A stretch of DNA of 64,000 nt from Usnea hakonensis (GCA_013423325.1 BLJB01000039.1:124001-188000); one strand, 5' to 3'. Counted from the first letter of the stretch, positions 11,590-24,239 are shown. Notes: generated by a model not told the origin, from the letters alone. Translations and numbers: made by a program.

Positions 11590-12169
11590 GTGTATATCTT
11601 GCCAATCATATGGGCGAGAGCTCAATTTGAGCGACACAATAAAAACATAACCAGCTACGCCTAGAATTTGATCGAAAGAAACTTTCCGAGAGGCGTTGAT
11701 ATCGACCAGCACGATGTTGGTCACTATTGGTGGTTTCTGATAAACCGCTTATTCCCAAAGGGTGATTCAGAACGTGGCAAATGGATGGTGCAACTAGAAA
11801 GGGAGACTGGGGATGCAGCCACAGACAAGGACGTCGAGATTGAAGACAGAAAGGGACGATGGTGACGAAAGCAGAGACAGGGACGTTAAAAATAAATATA
11901 CTGGCAGAGAAGCTGCACATGAACCTCCAAATCAAGAAATGAGGACTGAATCTCTGGATGGAGAAGCGAGTGCTGATTCTCCAGATGAGCGTCAGTCTAA
12001 GAGCCAGTTCAAGCCGCGAATTCCTACCCCGACGGTGCCAAAGCCAATCAGGAAACGTCTCATTAACGAGATTGACTCGTGGGAATACGTTCCACCAAAA
12101 GGAGACAGAAACGGATTCGAAAGTCTAATACCTAGCCCCGAGGAAATTGATACCCATGCCGAGACTTGA
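11590..12169 (+). pseudogene. Family A truncated copy A4 with disordered tail
   Basis: Reads MVYILPIIWARAQFERHNKN, ITSYA, an in-frame TAG at 11662-11664 where A1 has Gln, then NLIERNFPRGVDIDQHDV, GHYWWFLINRLFPKGDSERG. Module 2 is absent. After a frame change the sequence stays open from 11813 to 12169 with a charged, Pro/Ser-rich sequence ending in RKRLINEIDSWEYVPPKGD, similar in character to the charged tails of other family A proteins. If the stop is bypassed by a downstream ATG, a short protein could still be made. Confidence 0.5.
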
Positions 12170-14220
12170 ATGGAGTGAAAGTCCAGGCTCTGGAGAATCA
12201 ACACGCACTCGATAAAGACAACAAACGAAAACTCTGTACCGAGAGAGAGAGACATATCGATTGGGTGGCAAGGATCTCGTGCTGGGGCGGTTTTTGCTGA
12301 GAAGAAACTCTTTCGACTCTATGACTCAAAAACTTTGTTCGATCACAATCTTCTGAAAGCCTTGATATCTCCGACAATAAGCATTCGAAGACATTACCCT
12401 CGACGATTCAGAGATCAAGATCGCGGAAGCCTTTTCAAGATCTGTGTCTCGACTTTGTTCTTACTAAAGCTATCACAGCTGTAGACCGACTTAAAGGGGC
12501 TAAGTCATTTGCGCCAACACCTCATTTCAATGTCGCCCGTCTCTCCGAAGCGACTCGGCTGGGCTAAACTTCAAACAGATCAAGGAAAAATTCTGAAAGA
12601 CATCCAGCGCCAAACAAGACAACATGGCGAACGCAGTGATCTGAGAAGCTGGCGTGTCCGAGGCTGGAGAAGTTGGCAGGACGTTGGACCTTTCTGCAGC
12701 TGCGAGCTTTCTAGGCCACTGACTACTGCGTATCATTATGACGACTGAACCAGAGTACTATAATTGGATATGAACGGTACTTGGACTTGGGAGAAAAACA
12801 GTCGAGTAGGAGGGAGGAAGTGCGCGCAGGGACTGTCGCCCAAAAGTGAGAGATCCAAAGAGTGATAATGATCAGGCGGGTATTTGAAGAAGTTGACCGA
12901 ACATTGCGGAGCTTGATTGCTTTAATTCAAGAATGGGCAAGTTGAGTGGCATCAGAAGAATATGGCTGAAGCGGGTCCAAAAGGCTGTTGGGAAAGCGTT
13001 AGCAGACGCAAAGGTCAACCTCGAGAAAGGGAAGAACGATCTTATCGCTGCCAAAGAGGCTGCGAAGGTTGCAAGGTAGAAGCAAGAAGGGAAAGACAAT
13101 GGGACCTAGACGAAGAGCTTTGATGTGACCGAGAGTCCGAAGGGCGGACACCTGATTATACGGGGAGGAAAGGGTAAGGAGACTGGAGGCATCATATCTT
13201 CATCCTCCGACAAGATCACCAAGTCTTCCAGCAAAGTTTTTCAAGACACAGCAAACCATCCTCCTACGACGATTCGTTGACAACACCAAAAGCAGCCCTC
13301 TCCGGAATGACATCAGTCGGACTTTCTCGTAGACGACAAGAGTTACAGAACAGCGCAATCATGTTCCCCTACACAGAGTACAAAAACACCGACCGGGATA
13401 AGGCAGAAGAGAGCCTCGACCGTATCCAAGCAGTAAAAGTGGAAATGGAGAGAAGTGATGGGGCCTTCTATATAGCATCTAGATTTTTCAATACAAAGAA
13501 TTACCAAGGGGCAAATATGAGCAACCACTGTGTCTGTACTACCATGTAACTTGTCCCAGTCTTGGGCGCGAAAGCTCGAAGATAGTACTCGTACAATCTC
13601 TGAGAGCGGCGCCCACAAATGAAAGTATGGAAAAGGTCGAAAAGTAAGCCTAGCCAGCCGTAGAGTCCAGAAAGTGCCAGAAGATTTAGAGATAGCTGAA
13701 ACATATTTGATGTTCTTCCTCCTCTGTAGATCAGAGTGAGAGAAAGGAGCTGGCAAAAGCGCTGAATTGCCTTTGTATGTATACTTGAGAGCGACCGAGT
13801 TGTAGCTGGTCAAATGGCTTAAGATAGGCTAACGGTCACACCATAATTTGGACTTAGTGCTTGAAGTTTGGTGTTGATCAAGAGTTGCTGCGTGGCGACG
13901 ACTTCTTGCAATCGAAGGCTTAACCTACTTTAGAATGTAGGCAACTTCTAGAGGATGATAAAATCTTTTATCGAAGTAGAATAAAGACCTCTCTTTTAAA
14001 GTGGACAGTTTGTATATATGATAGGAATCAAACATGAAGATTTTGCCAATTAGATGGCCGCCTGCTACACAGCATCGATATCAGAAGGCGAGCATAATGC
14101 TCAAGGGCCTTTTGAACAGTGAAAAAATTGCAAAAAAAAAGTGCGTATATACAACGCTCATCCAGCACCGTTGCACAAGCCTCCACTCTAGGTGACACTA
14201 ACTCGAACCAAGCTTCAAGG
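12170..14220. other. Decayed accessory DNA with short coding-like fragments
   Basis: No complete gene. Two + strand stretches look once-coding: 12933-13073 (MGKLSGIRRIWLKRVQKAVG, then KALADAKVNLEKGKNDLIAA, ending in TAG) and 13277-13549 (MFPYTEYKNTDRDKAEESLD and continuing). An intervening frame has GGHLIIRGGKGKETGGIISS. They could be pieces of one broken gene. I do not recognise it. Confidence 0.35.
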
Positions 14221-14221
14221 G

Positions 14222-14340
14222 GGATTTGGCCCTTTTCCTGGATCTTGCTAGGATCGAACCCAGAGCAGATTCTGCGCTAGTGTGGGCAATTTTGAGTGAA
14301 TCTGTAAACCATTAGCCCAACGGGAAAGCTGGGTCGGAGG
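14222..14340 (-). repeat. tRNA-derived SINE
   Basis: The minus strand carries TTGGGCTAATGGTTTACAGA (A-box-like, 14301-14320) and a perfect pol III B box GGTTCGATCC (14251-14260) about 50 nt downstream, as in tRNA-head SINEs. The T-stem does not pair well and there is no proper acceptor stem, so it is not a functional tRNA. Confidence 0.5.
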
Positions 14341-14509
14341 ACTTACCATTAAGAAAAATTAACCTATTTCATTTATAAACCCCCCAAATCTTTTTCAGCC
14401 TTTCGATAAGGAAGCTAATGGAATAATCGCGCTAGCGGCAACGAGTATTAGTACGATCTCGTCCACACACTGAACACTGATCGAACCACGTTTTACCTTG
14501 ACTATCAAC

Positions 14510-15635
14510 ATGCCGAGAAAGCGCAAAATTCCAAGATCCGGAGGCGGGATCATCCCGCTTCAATATTCAAAAGAGGAATTTGAAGGACCGACCTTCACGA
14601 TTGTGAAGTACACCGAGGCTCTTAGGTACCGTAATCAACACGTGGCTCAGCGCAACCTTTCAGAGGAAGAGGTGCGCGAACAATATTCGCTAGCTCTTCT
14701 GAACTTGTACCACCCAGACGATGCTGAGTACCTACGACTTGTCGATCAGGTACGTGCTCAGGCTGCATGATTTCATGATATATGGCTGACACTTGAAACA
14801 CAGGTGGAAAGTCCTGCCTTTCGAGACTATTGGTCGGAGCTTGTGGACAGAAATAGGCACCTGCAGGAGAAGAAGACGAGGGATCCGACGTCGGGGTTTC
14901 GGATATCAACTCGCATGTTGACACCAGTCAACATGCAACGATACCCGAACTGCGTTGTGATGGACCATCAGGCACTGGGTGTCATAATCGTGCCTGAACT
15001 CGGCCTTCGTTCTCTGAATCGGGTAACCATTAAAGGCATTGTCCAGCCAATACTGGACGCGAACCCACATATTCCAACACTGCATAGGCACATGCGTGCT
15101 CTATGCGAGGCGATTATAAGACGAGTTTACCGCTTCGAGGAAGCAAATGACCAGCAAAGCAAGCTCGAAGAAGTGAGTACACTTTCTACCAAAGAGTGTG
15201 TTCCATAATGGAGCTAACTTCTGATGACGTTCACAGATGAACTCTTGGGAGCAAGATGTCGGTCAGCTCCTCGAAAGCTACCGATTGGCCTATGAAAACA
15301 GTCTTCGGAATAGGATCGAAGCGCCCACAGACAAACTCAGTCTGGAAAAGGGCAAGAAGCGACTTGCGGTGGATGAGCTGGAGCCACAACGAGAGAAGGA
15401 GTCGGCTGACGAGGGCAGGGGCAGCACAGAAGGAGGGGATGACGACGAGGAAGGTACCGCTGGAGATGGATCAGGACCTAGCAAACGGTCAAAGCGGACA
15501 AAGCGGTCCAACCTTGAAGAAGGTAGATGGTTGGATTTCGAGAAAGAGTTGGGATTGGCAAGCGCGAGCACACCTGCGGCTCCAGTCTCTTTCCAATTTT
15601 CGAATACGGCTTTACCGTTCAGAAACAAGGACTGA
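14510..15635 (+). CDS. Family A protein (unknown function), copy A5, intact
   Basis: Best-preserved member, 335 aa. Exons 14510-14749, 14804-15172, 15237-15635. Both introns are phase 0, with branch sites GGCTGAC and AGCTAAC. It starts with a basic segment MPRKRKIPR. Module 1 runs through EEFEGPTFTIVKYTEALRYR and NLSEEEVREQYSLALLNLYH to LVDQ at intron 1. Module 2 starts VESPAFRDYW and contains GVIIVPELGLRSL, VQPILDANP, and ends SKLEE at intron 2. Exon 3 begins MNSWEQDVGQLLESY, then a Glu/Asp/Gly-rich linker and the basic cluster SKRSKRTKRSN. Intron positions match A1 exactly, and intron 1 also matches the 18.4 and 24.2 kb copies. No signal peptide. The basic segments at both ends would fit nuclear import, by inference. 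The likely start is the ATG at 14510; a TTG in frame lies four codons earlier. Confidence 0.75.
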
Positions 15636-18404
15636 TATTCAAACCGGTAGCATTAATGCTCAAAGGGGGATTGAGATTGCTAATTTGGAGAAGGGCAGAC
15701 GGAGAGATGGTTGTGGTTGAGACAAGATTTTACTTAGAGTTCTCCGTCCTCACCGTATCAACTATTCATTGCATGACCTGCACCACATGGACAACAGCGA
15801 ATCGTATCAATTCGTCAAAACGAAGACCGTATTTTCACAGTGAAAAAAGTTCAGGTCCACACCTACATGAGATGATTATACCGCGTTCTGATGATTGAGA
15901 TGCTTGAAACCCCAAGCCGCAATCCGCTGGCTCCCCTTACTGAAGGACCTTATCTCCGTCCGCTACCTTCGTTTTCGGAGTGCTTTGAAGGGACCTCTTG
16001 TTCGATGGAGAGAAATTACGAATGAGTCTACAACGCTGAAGGTTTCGAATTCGTTGGTTTTTGGCGTGAGACTGGGTATTATATCTTTTGCAAGAGGAAT
16101 GAATACGCGGGGCGACTACAACGAGCTTAGGACAGAAGCTGATGCTGTGGACAGGAATTACACCCCTGATCCAAAGATCTGAAGGCTTCATGGTAAGAAA
16201 AACATGAAAGGAGATCATATCAGTGCACACGTTAGCCCGAGCTTTTCACCTTATCCCTCCTTTTAACTACACACTATGCGACGATTGCTCGAAGCCATTG
16301 GATTGGAATTCCAAGACCAGTAAATTTGCATTACGTTACTCGAACAAGATAACGTAACGAGAATTCAAGCTGCTCGTAGCTAAGGACAGAAATTGGTTTC
16401 ATGGATGCCCACTTGTGAGCTCCTATGTCCATCTGCGCGAACTTCTCTCACCGTCTTTCTTACAGTTAGTAGCACCTAGTCTGTCTTCAGCGACAAGTCC
16501 GCTCAAATATTGTATGCCGGGTGCGTGTAAGAGAATTTGAAATTCAGTAAGTAAGATTAAAGTAGGATTGTTGTCCAATTCAGCAGCCTTGTAAAGACGG
16601 CAACAGTGACGTGTGAGCGGCTTCCTTTTCGAATTTGATTATACTGGCACAGAAACCCTGAACTTTACATGATCACGCAATCCCAACATGCAAGTTTAAG
16701 AAAGCTCTTCTTTTACCCTATCCACAGAAGCTTAGCTGACCTAGCGCCGTGTCTCTATTATGACGAAGTTTAGTTCAGCTCAGACTGCTGCAGAGGTACC
16801 GTCATGGGATCTCTTCCTCCACTATGTTGATAGAAGTAACTCTCAAATACTACAGCATCACCGATCGCCATCTAGAATACAGCGGCGAAGACTTCAAGTC
16901 CGATAGCTGTGAGCCTTCACCAGACACTACATCTCGCAACAGCTTATTCACTAGCACCACCCAAAGATCATCAGACACACCCAACCTCATCACCAAGCAG
17001 CAGACAAAATATCCGCTCTTCGAGAGCTACCTCAACCATGATACCACTGAGCCACATCTCATCAGAAAGCATTCAAATAGCATAAAACCCGCTTTTAATG
17101 AAAGGGCCACAGCACAAGCGGAAAAGAGCCCAAGGGCGCGATCATGATGCGGGACAATATGGTCGTGACTCTTGTCTTGGACATCGGGCTTCAGCCACGT
17201 TGAACTATCTACATTTGGAAAGTGACGAAGATGGTGCCCCCCTCGATCTGCCCATGATATCTACTGGACAGATGACGTTGTGTCGGTGGCGAGATATGCT
17301 CGAAGATCTCTATGACTTCGTTTGCGCATCCAAACGGACAGCACAACAAGGCATTGAGTCTTGTTCCAGACTCTAGAAAACAGCTGATAGATCCTTCTAT
17401 GTGGGCTTAGCGCTGTGTCGATTCAGACTGCAAAGATTGCTGCGGAATTACAGCTCGTACCCAAGGCGTCGAATGAAATAGCACCACGCTTTGCTGTCAT
17501 CACACATGAAAGGCGAAACACTAAGACATTCCCGTATCAGTCTTGAAGATGCGCAATATGATGGGCGATGCGGGAGACATTACTATGAGTGGTGTATCGT
17601 CTGCCTAGGACGCCTGAAAGAGTACAGTAGGTTGGGTCCTACTCCATTCAGTTACACATACATTAGTGCGCGAGAGCTCATGGTTACAGCCATTCTTCTG
17701 ATTGTTGGTCAAATAACGCCGGCAACCCCGTCATTCATCACTCCATCAAGATTTGCATAATGCTGAAACCCAATTTTCAACCCTTCTGTGACATATTGAC
17801 TTCTTGCAAAAGACCCCGGAGAGCCAGATTGGGAGCAAGATGCAACGTCATGGACTGCAATATAATATTACATCATCGAATCAGCGCCACTAGCAAAGCA
17901 GCCGAAATGTTCAAACCTATCCTACATTCATTTCAACGGTATAGCTGTCCCCAAGAATCAACAGACACATCGTTACTTCCACAAAATAGCGAATCAGCAG
18001 CAAGGTATATCAAAGCCGTTGTTATTCACTCAGCCATTCATTTCAACACATGAAGTGACGTAGAAAAGTGAATCAAGATCGGTGAAGCAAGCTGGCCTCA
18101 ACACCCTGTGAAGTTCTCGCACGCTATCGCTAGCTCCTCAAGGGTCACTATAAAATCTACCAAAAGATTCTTCCACAACAGCAGCTTCGACTCGTTCATT
18201 CCTACTATTCAAGCCTAAGTATATGTCATTGCTCACACGTCGTCTTAGAGCACTGGAGAGCATATATATATAGAGTACACTACAATATACTATATCATAC
18301 TACACTACATATATATACCGTCACGGAAGCCTTGTATCGTCTTCTGAGACCATCTGCATCACGATATTCTATCTTCCACCTCACCTCGCCTCACTTGAGT
18401 CTTC
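15636..18404. other. 2.8-kb gene-poor stretch with degraded ORFs
   Basis: No intact gene recognised. At about 15900-16125 (+) a frame with one stop reads LAPLTEGPYLRPLPSFSECF and later VYNAEGFEFVGFWRETGYY, which looks once-coding. At 17098-17376 an open frame of 92 codons (LNYLHLESDEDGAPLDLPMI and on) is unexplained. A run of TATATA words at 18265-18320 precedes the family A copy at 18405. Confidence 0.35.
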
Positions 18405-19060
18405 ATGGAAGGTCTCCAACTACCACCCGGCTCCGAGCTTGCACACTTTACTCAGCCCGACGGCACAACCATCAAGACTCTTGAGCTCTCAAGAGAGTTC
18501 TTCGAAGAGGATGAGCATGGCGTTGAAGTGTTCGCGAGGGCGGTAAATGCCCTCAATGATGAGGATGGCATGATTCTGGATGAAGACACCACCAATTTCT
18601 TGTACCTTGTGCAAGTGCACAACACGTACAAATTCTTCGACTCGATGGCCATCAAGCTTCGCAAAGAGGTAATTTCCATTCTCTCTCCATGTTGAAGTGC
18701 TTTGTCGCTAACCTGTGCTTACCTGTAGCTTGGCTGCCCCCTCATCAAGCGTTTTTGGGAAAAGCGCAATTCGCCGGAGGCATATGAAAAACGCAATGAC
18801 AATGCCGTCCATGCGGATTTCCGGTGGAGCCAAACGGGACCTACTACAGCTCAAAGGTTCAAAGACAAGGGGGTCGTCGTTCTGTCTAGACGTGGTCTGA
18901 GGGTGCTCGTGCCATTTATTGGCCTACTGTTACCTGAGGAAGTCGACTTCCATGAGCTCGTAGAGAACGTTGTGCTCGCGAACCCTGATGTTCTTGATGC
19001 GAGGACGATGGATGCGGTATTGAAGGGAGTTGTGAAGAACATCTGGTTCGATAGCTTGCC
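18405..19060 (+). pseudogene. Family A copy A6, C-terminus replaced by copia gag sequence
   Basis: Exon 1 18405-18668 and exon 2 from 18729, joined by a 60-nt phase-0 intron at the family position (KLRKE, then LGCPLIKRFW). Module 1 has EFFEEDEHGVEVFARAVNAL. Module 2 shows GPTTAQRFKDKGVVVLS, GLRVLVPFIGLLLP, ELVENVVLANP and AVLKGVVKNIWF, all aligning with A1 and A5. From about 19045 the reading frame runs into copia gag sequence and ends at a TAA near 19124. Exon 3 of the family is missing. A truncated protein of about 220 aa could still be expressed because the two family exons are undamaged. Confidence 0.65.
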
Positions 19061-19857
19061 ATCCTTCCATTCGAGGCAAGGTCCAGGAATTCCAGGATCC
19101 CAAAGCCGCATGGGACTACCTTAAAGAACAGTATAGGATGACGAATGCTCGAGCCTTAGACATTGCTCTCAACAAAATGGGCAATCTGAAGCTCAAGGAT
19201 TGTGACGGAATGTAACAATATCTGAATAAGCACGAGCTACTCCGGCTAGACATCGCTGATGCCAAAGGGACTTATGATGATGCGCAACTCGTCTCTAAGA
19301 TCCTGCGAGGTCTAACGCCACGATATAACGACTTCGTGGATCAGTACCATCTGCTCAACCAAGATATCAATAACGATGTTAAAGAAATAACGACGAAGCT
19401 TCTAACCTATAAGTCCAAACTTCTAGAACGAGACGAAGAAAAGAAAACCAACAAGATAGAGAAACCGCTATCCAAAGGGGAATCATCCAAAGGAAACAAG
19501 TCTGGCGGTAATAAAACAGTTTGTACTTACAAACCCTGCGGTAAGACCGGTCACACCGAGGACGAGTATTATATGAAAAAGAGACACCAAACGGAGAATT
19601 CTAACAACAACACCGACGACAAAGACAAAAAGAAGCCCAAAGAAAATAACACTGAGGGCAGACGTCAGATTGTCGCTTTCGCCGCTAGGATCGATACAGA
19701 CAAGATCCGAAACTACAATCAATCAACCGTGTTCCCTCTCAGAGACTCCTATCTACGGCATCTTCCCAAGGATCTGCAGGCCTACCTCATAAACCAGCTA
19801 CTACAGCCGTTCCACCCCCCAACAGTGCAGCAACCTCCAGGTCCTAGCACGCTTTGA
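19045..19857 (+). mobile_element. Ty1/copia gag fragment (degenerate)
   Basis: Frame IRGKVQEFQDPKAAWDYLKE, then QYRMTNARALDIALNKMGNL, a TAA, then LVSKILRGLTPRYNDFVDQY and a Lys-rich stretch leading to the zinc-knuckle-like CTYKPCGKTGHTEDEYY. This is the copia gag layout. The last Cys of the CCHC knuckle is replaced by Tyr and there is an in-frame stop, so it is dead. No integrase, reverse transcriptase or LTR follows within the window. The insertion is fused to family A copy A6. Confidence 0.7.
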
Positions 19858-20993
19858 CCAAGCATCTTGAACGCGAACGTGGTATTCTTGGACCTGCGTT
19901 GGCTTCCAGAAAGATTGCTAGACGTCCAAGGGATGATCTCGTGCAGCAGCGCGAGCAGGTTGTGTCATGGTTTCACTTCATGACCACTCTTTCTTGACTC
20001 TTTTCCTCTCCTTCTTTTCCTACTGGAATCGAGGAGGACGGGGCCTATGCTTAGCCTCAGCCTTACACTCAAATCCTTTTAGCACCCACAATACCTTTGT
20101 AATTACATCTTCATAGCTGAATTCTCATAATGCTTGAATCCACATCATTCAGATCCAAGTCAAGTCCCTTACAAGCTGAGGGTACAATACTTCAAATGCT
20201 CGCACCGCGTCATCGAGGGTCTCCTGCTGATCTACCTCCCTATATCCACTTATCGACCCTCACTCCTCTATTTCCTTTTGGGTCCCTGCTACCTCCAACT
20301 TTCCAAGCTACAGACACTCCTGCAACCGATACTACTACCACCGATGAATCACTTTAGTTGGAGGCTCTAGTTCCTTTAAATCACCGTACGACGATTGCTG
20401 GGCTCTCAGCCACGGTAAATCAGGGAGGACGACTTACATCACTCGTAGTTCTATTACAAAGTAATGGGTCCAGCACTGAGCCGCTGCGAATGCAGTTCAG
20501 TCGGTTTCCAACCCTTCCTAAGTTGAACCTAATGGACATTCAAAGTCTTTCGGCCTGTTGCCTTCGACACGAACCATTCTTTTTTTCGAAGGTCATGGGA
20601 ACGTCGACCAGGAAGTCCCTAATACCAAGAGGTCGAAAGCATCGAGAGGGGATCGCCTCTGGGTACATGGCAAGTTGTATGATGCCAAGTTTGCAAGATA
20701 TGCTAATGTTAGACAGAGTCCTTGAAATGTACGATAGCATCGAGACCCTCCACCCCTTCCCAACCCTAGCAAAAGTCAAAGGATTCACTTCCACTTTTAG
20801 CTGTTCTATCTCTTGAGCTGGACGGAAAAGTTGCCTGGGCGAAGACGTTTCATGCTGGTTATGTAGCAAGTATTTATTGAAAAACGAGAGGAAAATTGTA
20901 CTGTTCTCATCACTGATGGCAGACTCTGGTCTGTGAAATCCTTTATTCCAATATTAGTCTACCATTGAGGGGCAACTTTGCACATCTCTCTTC
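19858..20993. other. Gene-free stretch 3' of the HET gene
   Basis: No recognisable gene or pol remnant of the copia element. The ORF 20358-20816 (+) lacks homology cues. Confidence 0.35.
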
Positions 20994-23164
20994 CTACACC
21001 AGCTTTACCTCTCGGGGCTCACAGTCCTCGAAAAATGCGATTGAGTCTTCATTTAGTCTTCCCACTCCGACGCGCTCGTATGTATCAGGCACGATCCCTG
21101 ATCGATGTAGTAAGAGTACTGTGGGATGGTCTCGAAAATCCCAGGGTTTTTGATCGATGCATTGCATTACCCACACAAGACCACCCTCAAATCCCGCATC
21201 GAATGTACCATCCCCAACAGTCTGTCCATAAAGCCTCAGATCTAATGGAAAGCGTGAATTGTAAGCCTTGGAAACCTTGGAAACGACTTCACACAGACAT
21301 CGCGCTTTCGCAAGAAAGATAAGCTTTGCACCAACAATTGCTCCTAGGTGATCATTCGTTTTTAGTTCTATGCTCACATCAAGGAGTTTTAGAGATTTCG
21401 CGGCGCCCACATCTCCAAATGGGAAGTGGACCTGCCCATTCATTGAGGCCCATGACCATGAAGGCGCTATGTACTGTGAGTGTCTACTTGCAACACTGCT
21501 ATCGTGCAGAGTCCAAAGAAGACCTTTGGGCAGATCGTTTCGCCAGATTCCAGCAAGATAGTCATTAGTATCAGTGGTTTTCTCCAAGTCGTGAACGGCT
21601 TTAAAAGAATGTGCCAGGCCAGACAAGGCTGGCAGCACATCTGTTTCATAGCTGAGCTCGCGAGATGAATACCTTGATACCGTCAACTCTCTACCACGTA
21701 ATGGGAATTCTACTGCGTACATGGAGACTATGCGGTACCAAGTATCAAAGCATGCTTTTGAAGCTCCAGCGTCTCGCTTGGCTAAAGAGCCGGGCTCGCA
21801 ATAACACTCTTCTCTCAACCACGGAGTTCGGTAACTTGGACCACGGGGAGGTTCGTTCTCTTCTGAGGCGTCGGTCATACGACATTCCCAGAAGATTTTC
21901 CTTGCGGTGAAATGCAACACGCGTTTTGATAGCAAACGCTCCTGAAAAGTCCAGCCCCTAGTGTTCCAGCGGGCTGTTTCAATACTGTCCATCCAAGATC
22001 CCTGATTGCCACCACCCAGCATTTCGGTCAGAGTGAGGTAGAACGCAGGTTCAATGCGAGTATCTCCGTAAATGGGTATGCTGCATGCCATCTCTTGCGA
22101 TCGCTGGAGGAAACCTTCAATACTTGAGATAGCAGAAGTTGCAGCTATCGTCAAATAGGCAGATCCATATATTTCGTTCATTTTGGCAGCCTCCCTTGCC
22201 CAGTCCGCTGGATCGTCTTGAATGATGCATAATGCATCAATCCACAAATAGCGAAGCTGCAATTTTCGAACTGTGAGTATGGCATCCTGGAAGTTTTTGG
22301 GTAGCAGATTGGAGGCAATCCCTCGTTGCATCTCGTTGAGATTGTTTCTCAAGGTCCGAGTGTACATGCCCGCGCCAGATTCGAGTAACGAGCCCCAACA
22401 GTGACTGAAGGCCACATAGATTCCCAACTCCTTTGGTCTGGCCACCAAACGTGGGTGTTGTGAGCCGTCTAAAGGACTGACGTCAATCACGCGTGCAGGT
22501 AATTGTATATCGCTGTTGGACCAACATTCAGCATGCAGCTTTGAGCAGTCTCTGAGCCAATGGTTGATAAGCGATACATTGGCTTCGGACAGAGCTTCAC
22601 TATCGGGCTTTTTCCGCCTTGACATCTTTTGCGAAGATGCTTCTAGGAATGATGAGTGAACACAGTGTACTGCATCATACAAGTTTACCAATTACCATTA
22701 TCATTATACACTGCGAAATGTACCCAGTCACGGTTGTACTCAGGCCTGATCTGATTGCGTCTCGGAGGGTAGGGCCAAACTCCGAAAGAAACAGAATGAA
22801 TGCCTCCTAGGGAAGGATCTGACATTTGACTTGGATCACGTTCAGGCCAGTCTGCTTCAGTCCTAAAGAGAGCACCGTCAATTGTTACGTGGCCGTCCCA
22901 TCCATTAGGCCATTCGGAGCGGATTGTGGGGTGGAAGTCGCTCTCAGCTTCTGCTATTTTCTCGTCGCTGTATTTAGCTTGGAGGGTATGCCTTAAAAGA
23001 CCACAAAAAGCACAGCCTTTTCGAGCTTGAGCTTCGAGTGAGGGAAAATCTGGGTATTGATCGCTGCGATTATATGGGACAGCGATCCTACCCGATTGCT
23101 TTTCTCCATAAGAAGGGCTGAGACGCCTGCATTGAGAGCAAGACGCATCTGATCCTCGTTCCAT
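20994..23164 (-). CDS. HET-domain (heterokaryon incompatibility) protein
   Basis: Complete, 705 aa, exons 23164-22696 and 22642-20994, with one 53-nt intron whose splice restores the frame. The N-terminus has two Cys pairs (CSQC and CAFC) of the kind often found ahead of HET domains. The HET domain spans roughly residues 230-390: YVAFSHCWG, LRYLWIDALCIIQDD, MNEIYGSAYLTIAA, RGWTFQERLLSKRVLHF. The C-terminal half contains SWSWASMNG, typical of the downstream region of HET proteins. HET-domain proteins act in fungal allorecognition and cell death; the partner cannot be predicted. Together with the patatin-NACHT gene 18 kb away it makes the region rich in nonself-recognition genes. No stops or frameshifts. 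Confidence 0.9.
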
Positions 23165-24239
23165 GAAAGATAATCTTGCTTGAGATCAGATGAATATGTG
23201 CCAGTGACAATTCTAAGTACTTTACATAAAGTAATGTAAGACGAAGAAAAGATAAATGTAATCCGCTCTGCCAAGGCCGGCGGCTCAAGTCCAAATGACG
23301 TCAAGCTTTTCCTAGTATACATGTATTTTCCACTCCGTTTGCAGTGAATATCATCAATTTCTGACTCGATCAGTTCGTCTGGCATGCCACCATTAACCTT
23401 CTCAAAGGTAGCGAGGAAACTTCCACCCGTATATCCCTGGCCTAGAGGTAGATCAAGCATTAGCTGAAAGCCGCAGTATCTACTTCGTATGATTGAGATT
23501 TACCATTCTTTTCTTTCTTCCCTCACCAGCTCTTGTCAAAGGTCTAAGATGATGCTAGTTGAAGACCTACAGACTTGGAAACCATATCACGTTGTCAGAC
23601 CAGGCAGTAGCCTACAAGTGCTCGAAAGCAAGGTTCCTCACTGGTCGAATTATTTGAAGCGGAGTGAAAGGAACCACGATATCGGCATCCTATGAAGAGG
23701 GCCATTCTACGATATCTACGGACTTGCGGTCTTCTCCTGGAATTAGGATAAGATAGGCACAGGGTAAGAGGTTCTTGGGCATAGCGAATATGTGCGGTGA
23801 ACGGGACCATAGAATGCGTTCAAAGAGTGTCACTGCAAAGGTAGCTGAGTATGATTTAGGCCAGGATTACTGAGCATTTGTCTGTTTCTGCTCGGGTGGA
23901 CATTTTTACCAGTGGGATCGGTGAGTGAAGAGATTAGAATCCGCGATCAATGTATCGAGTCTTATGCGCGCGTTTCCTGGCCCACAACACCTGGTCATAG
24001 CAGGTCATGAGTAGCTCTTGCTCTACCTATGCTCTATCTTGTATGCACAATTTGGACTATCCTATTATATGTTCATACCTACAACGTGGCTTCAGACCTT
24101 CGAGGAATCTGCCACAAGACCTGCATTCGCTTTCTCAACACTACAATCCAATTATCATAAGCCTATCCCCACTTCCGAGAACTACGCATCCACGGTACTC
24201 GACCAACCCTTCTCCTCGCTGCTCACATTCAATATCATA
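23165..24239. other. Intergenic between HET gene and family A copy A7
   Basis: An open minus frame 22993-23460 partly overlaps the HET N-terminus in another frame and has no family features. Otherwise promoter DNA for two divergent genes. Confidence 0.35.

Noticed and set aside
13343..13813. 156-aa minus ORF
   Set aside because: Opposite a more protein-like plus fragment and lacks any motif.
14251..14330. tRNA gene on the minus strand
   Set aside because: B box is perfect, but the T stem mispairs and there is no acceptor stem; treated as a SINE head.
19858..20900. copia pol remnant downstream of gag
   Set aside because: No integrase or reverse-transcriptase motif in any frame.
22993..23460. 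155-aa minus ORF at the HET gene 5' end
   Set aside because: Overlaps the HET N-terminal exon in another frame; no conserved features.
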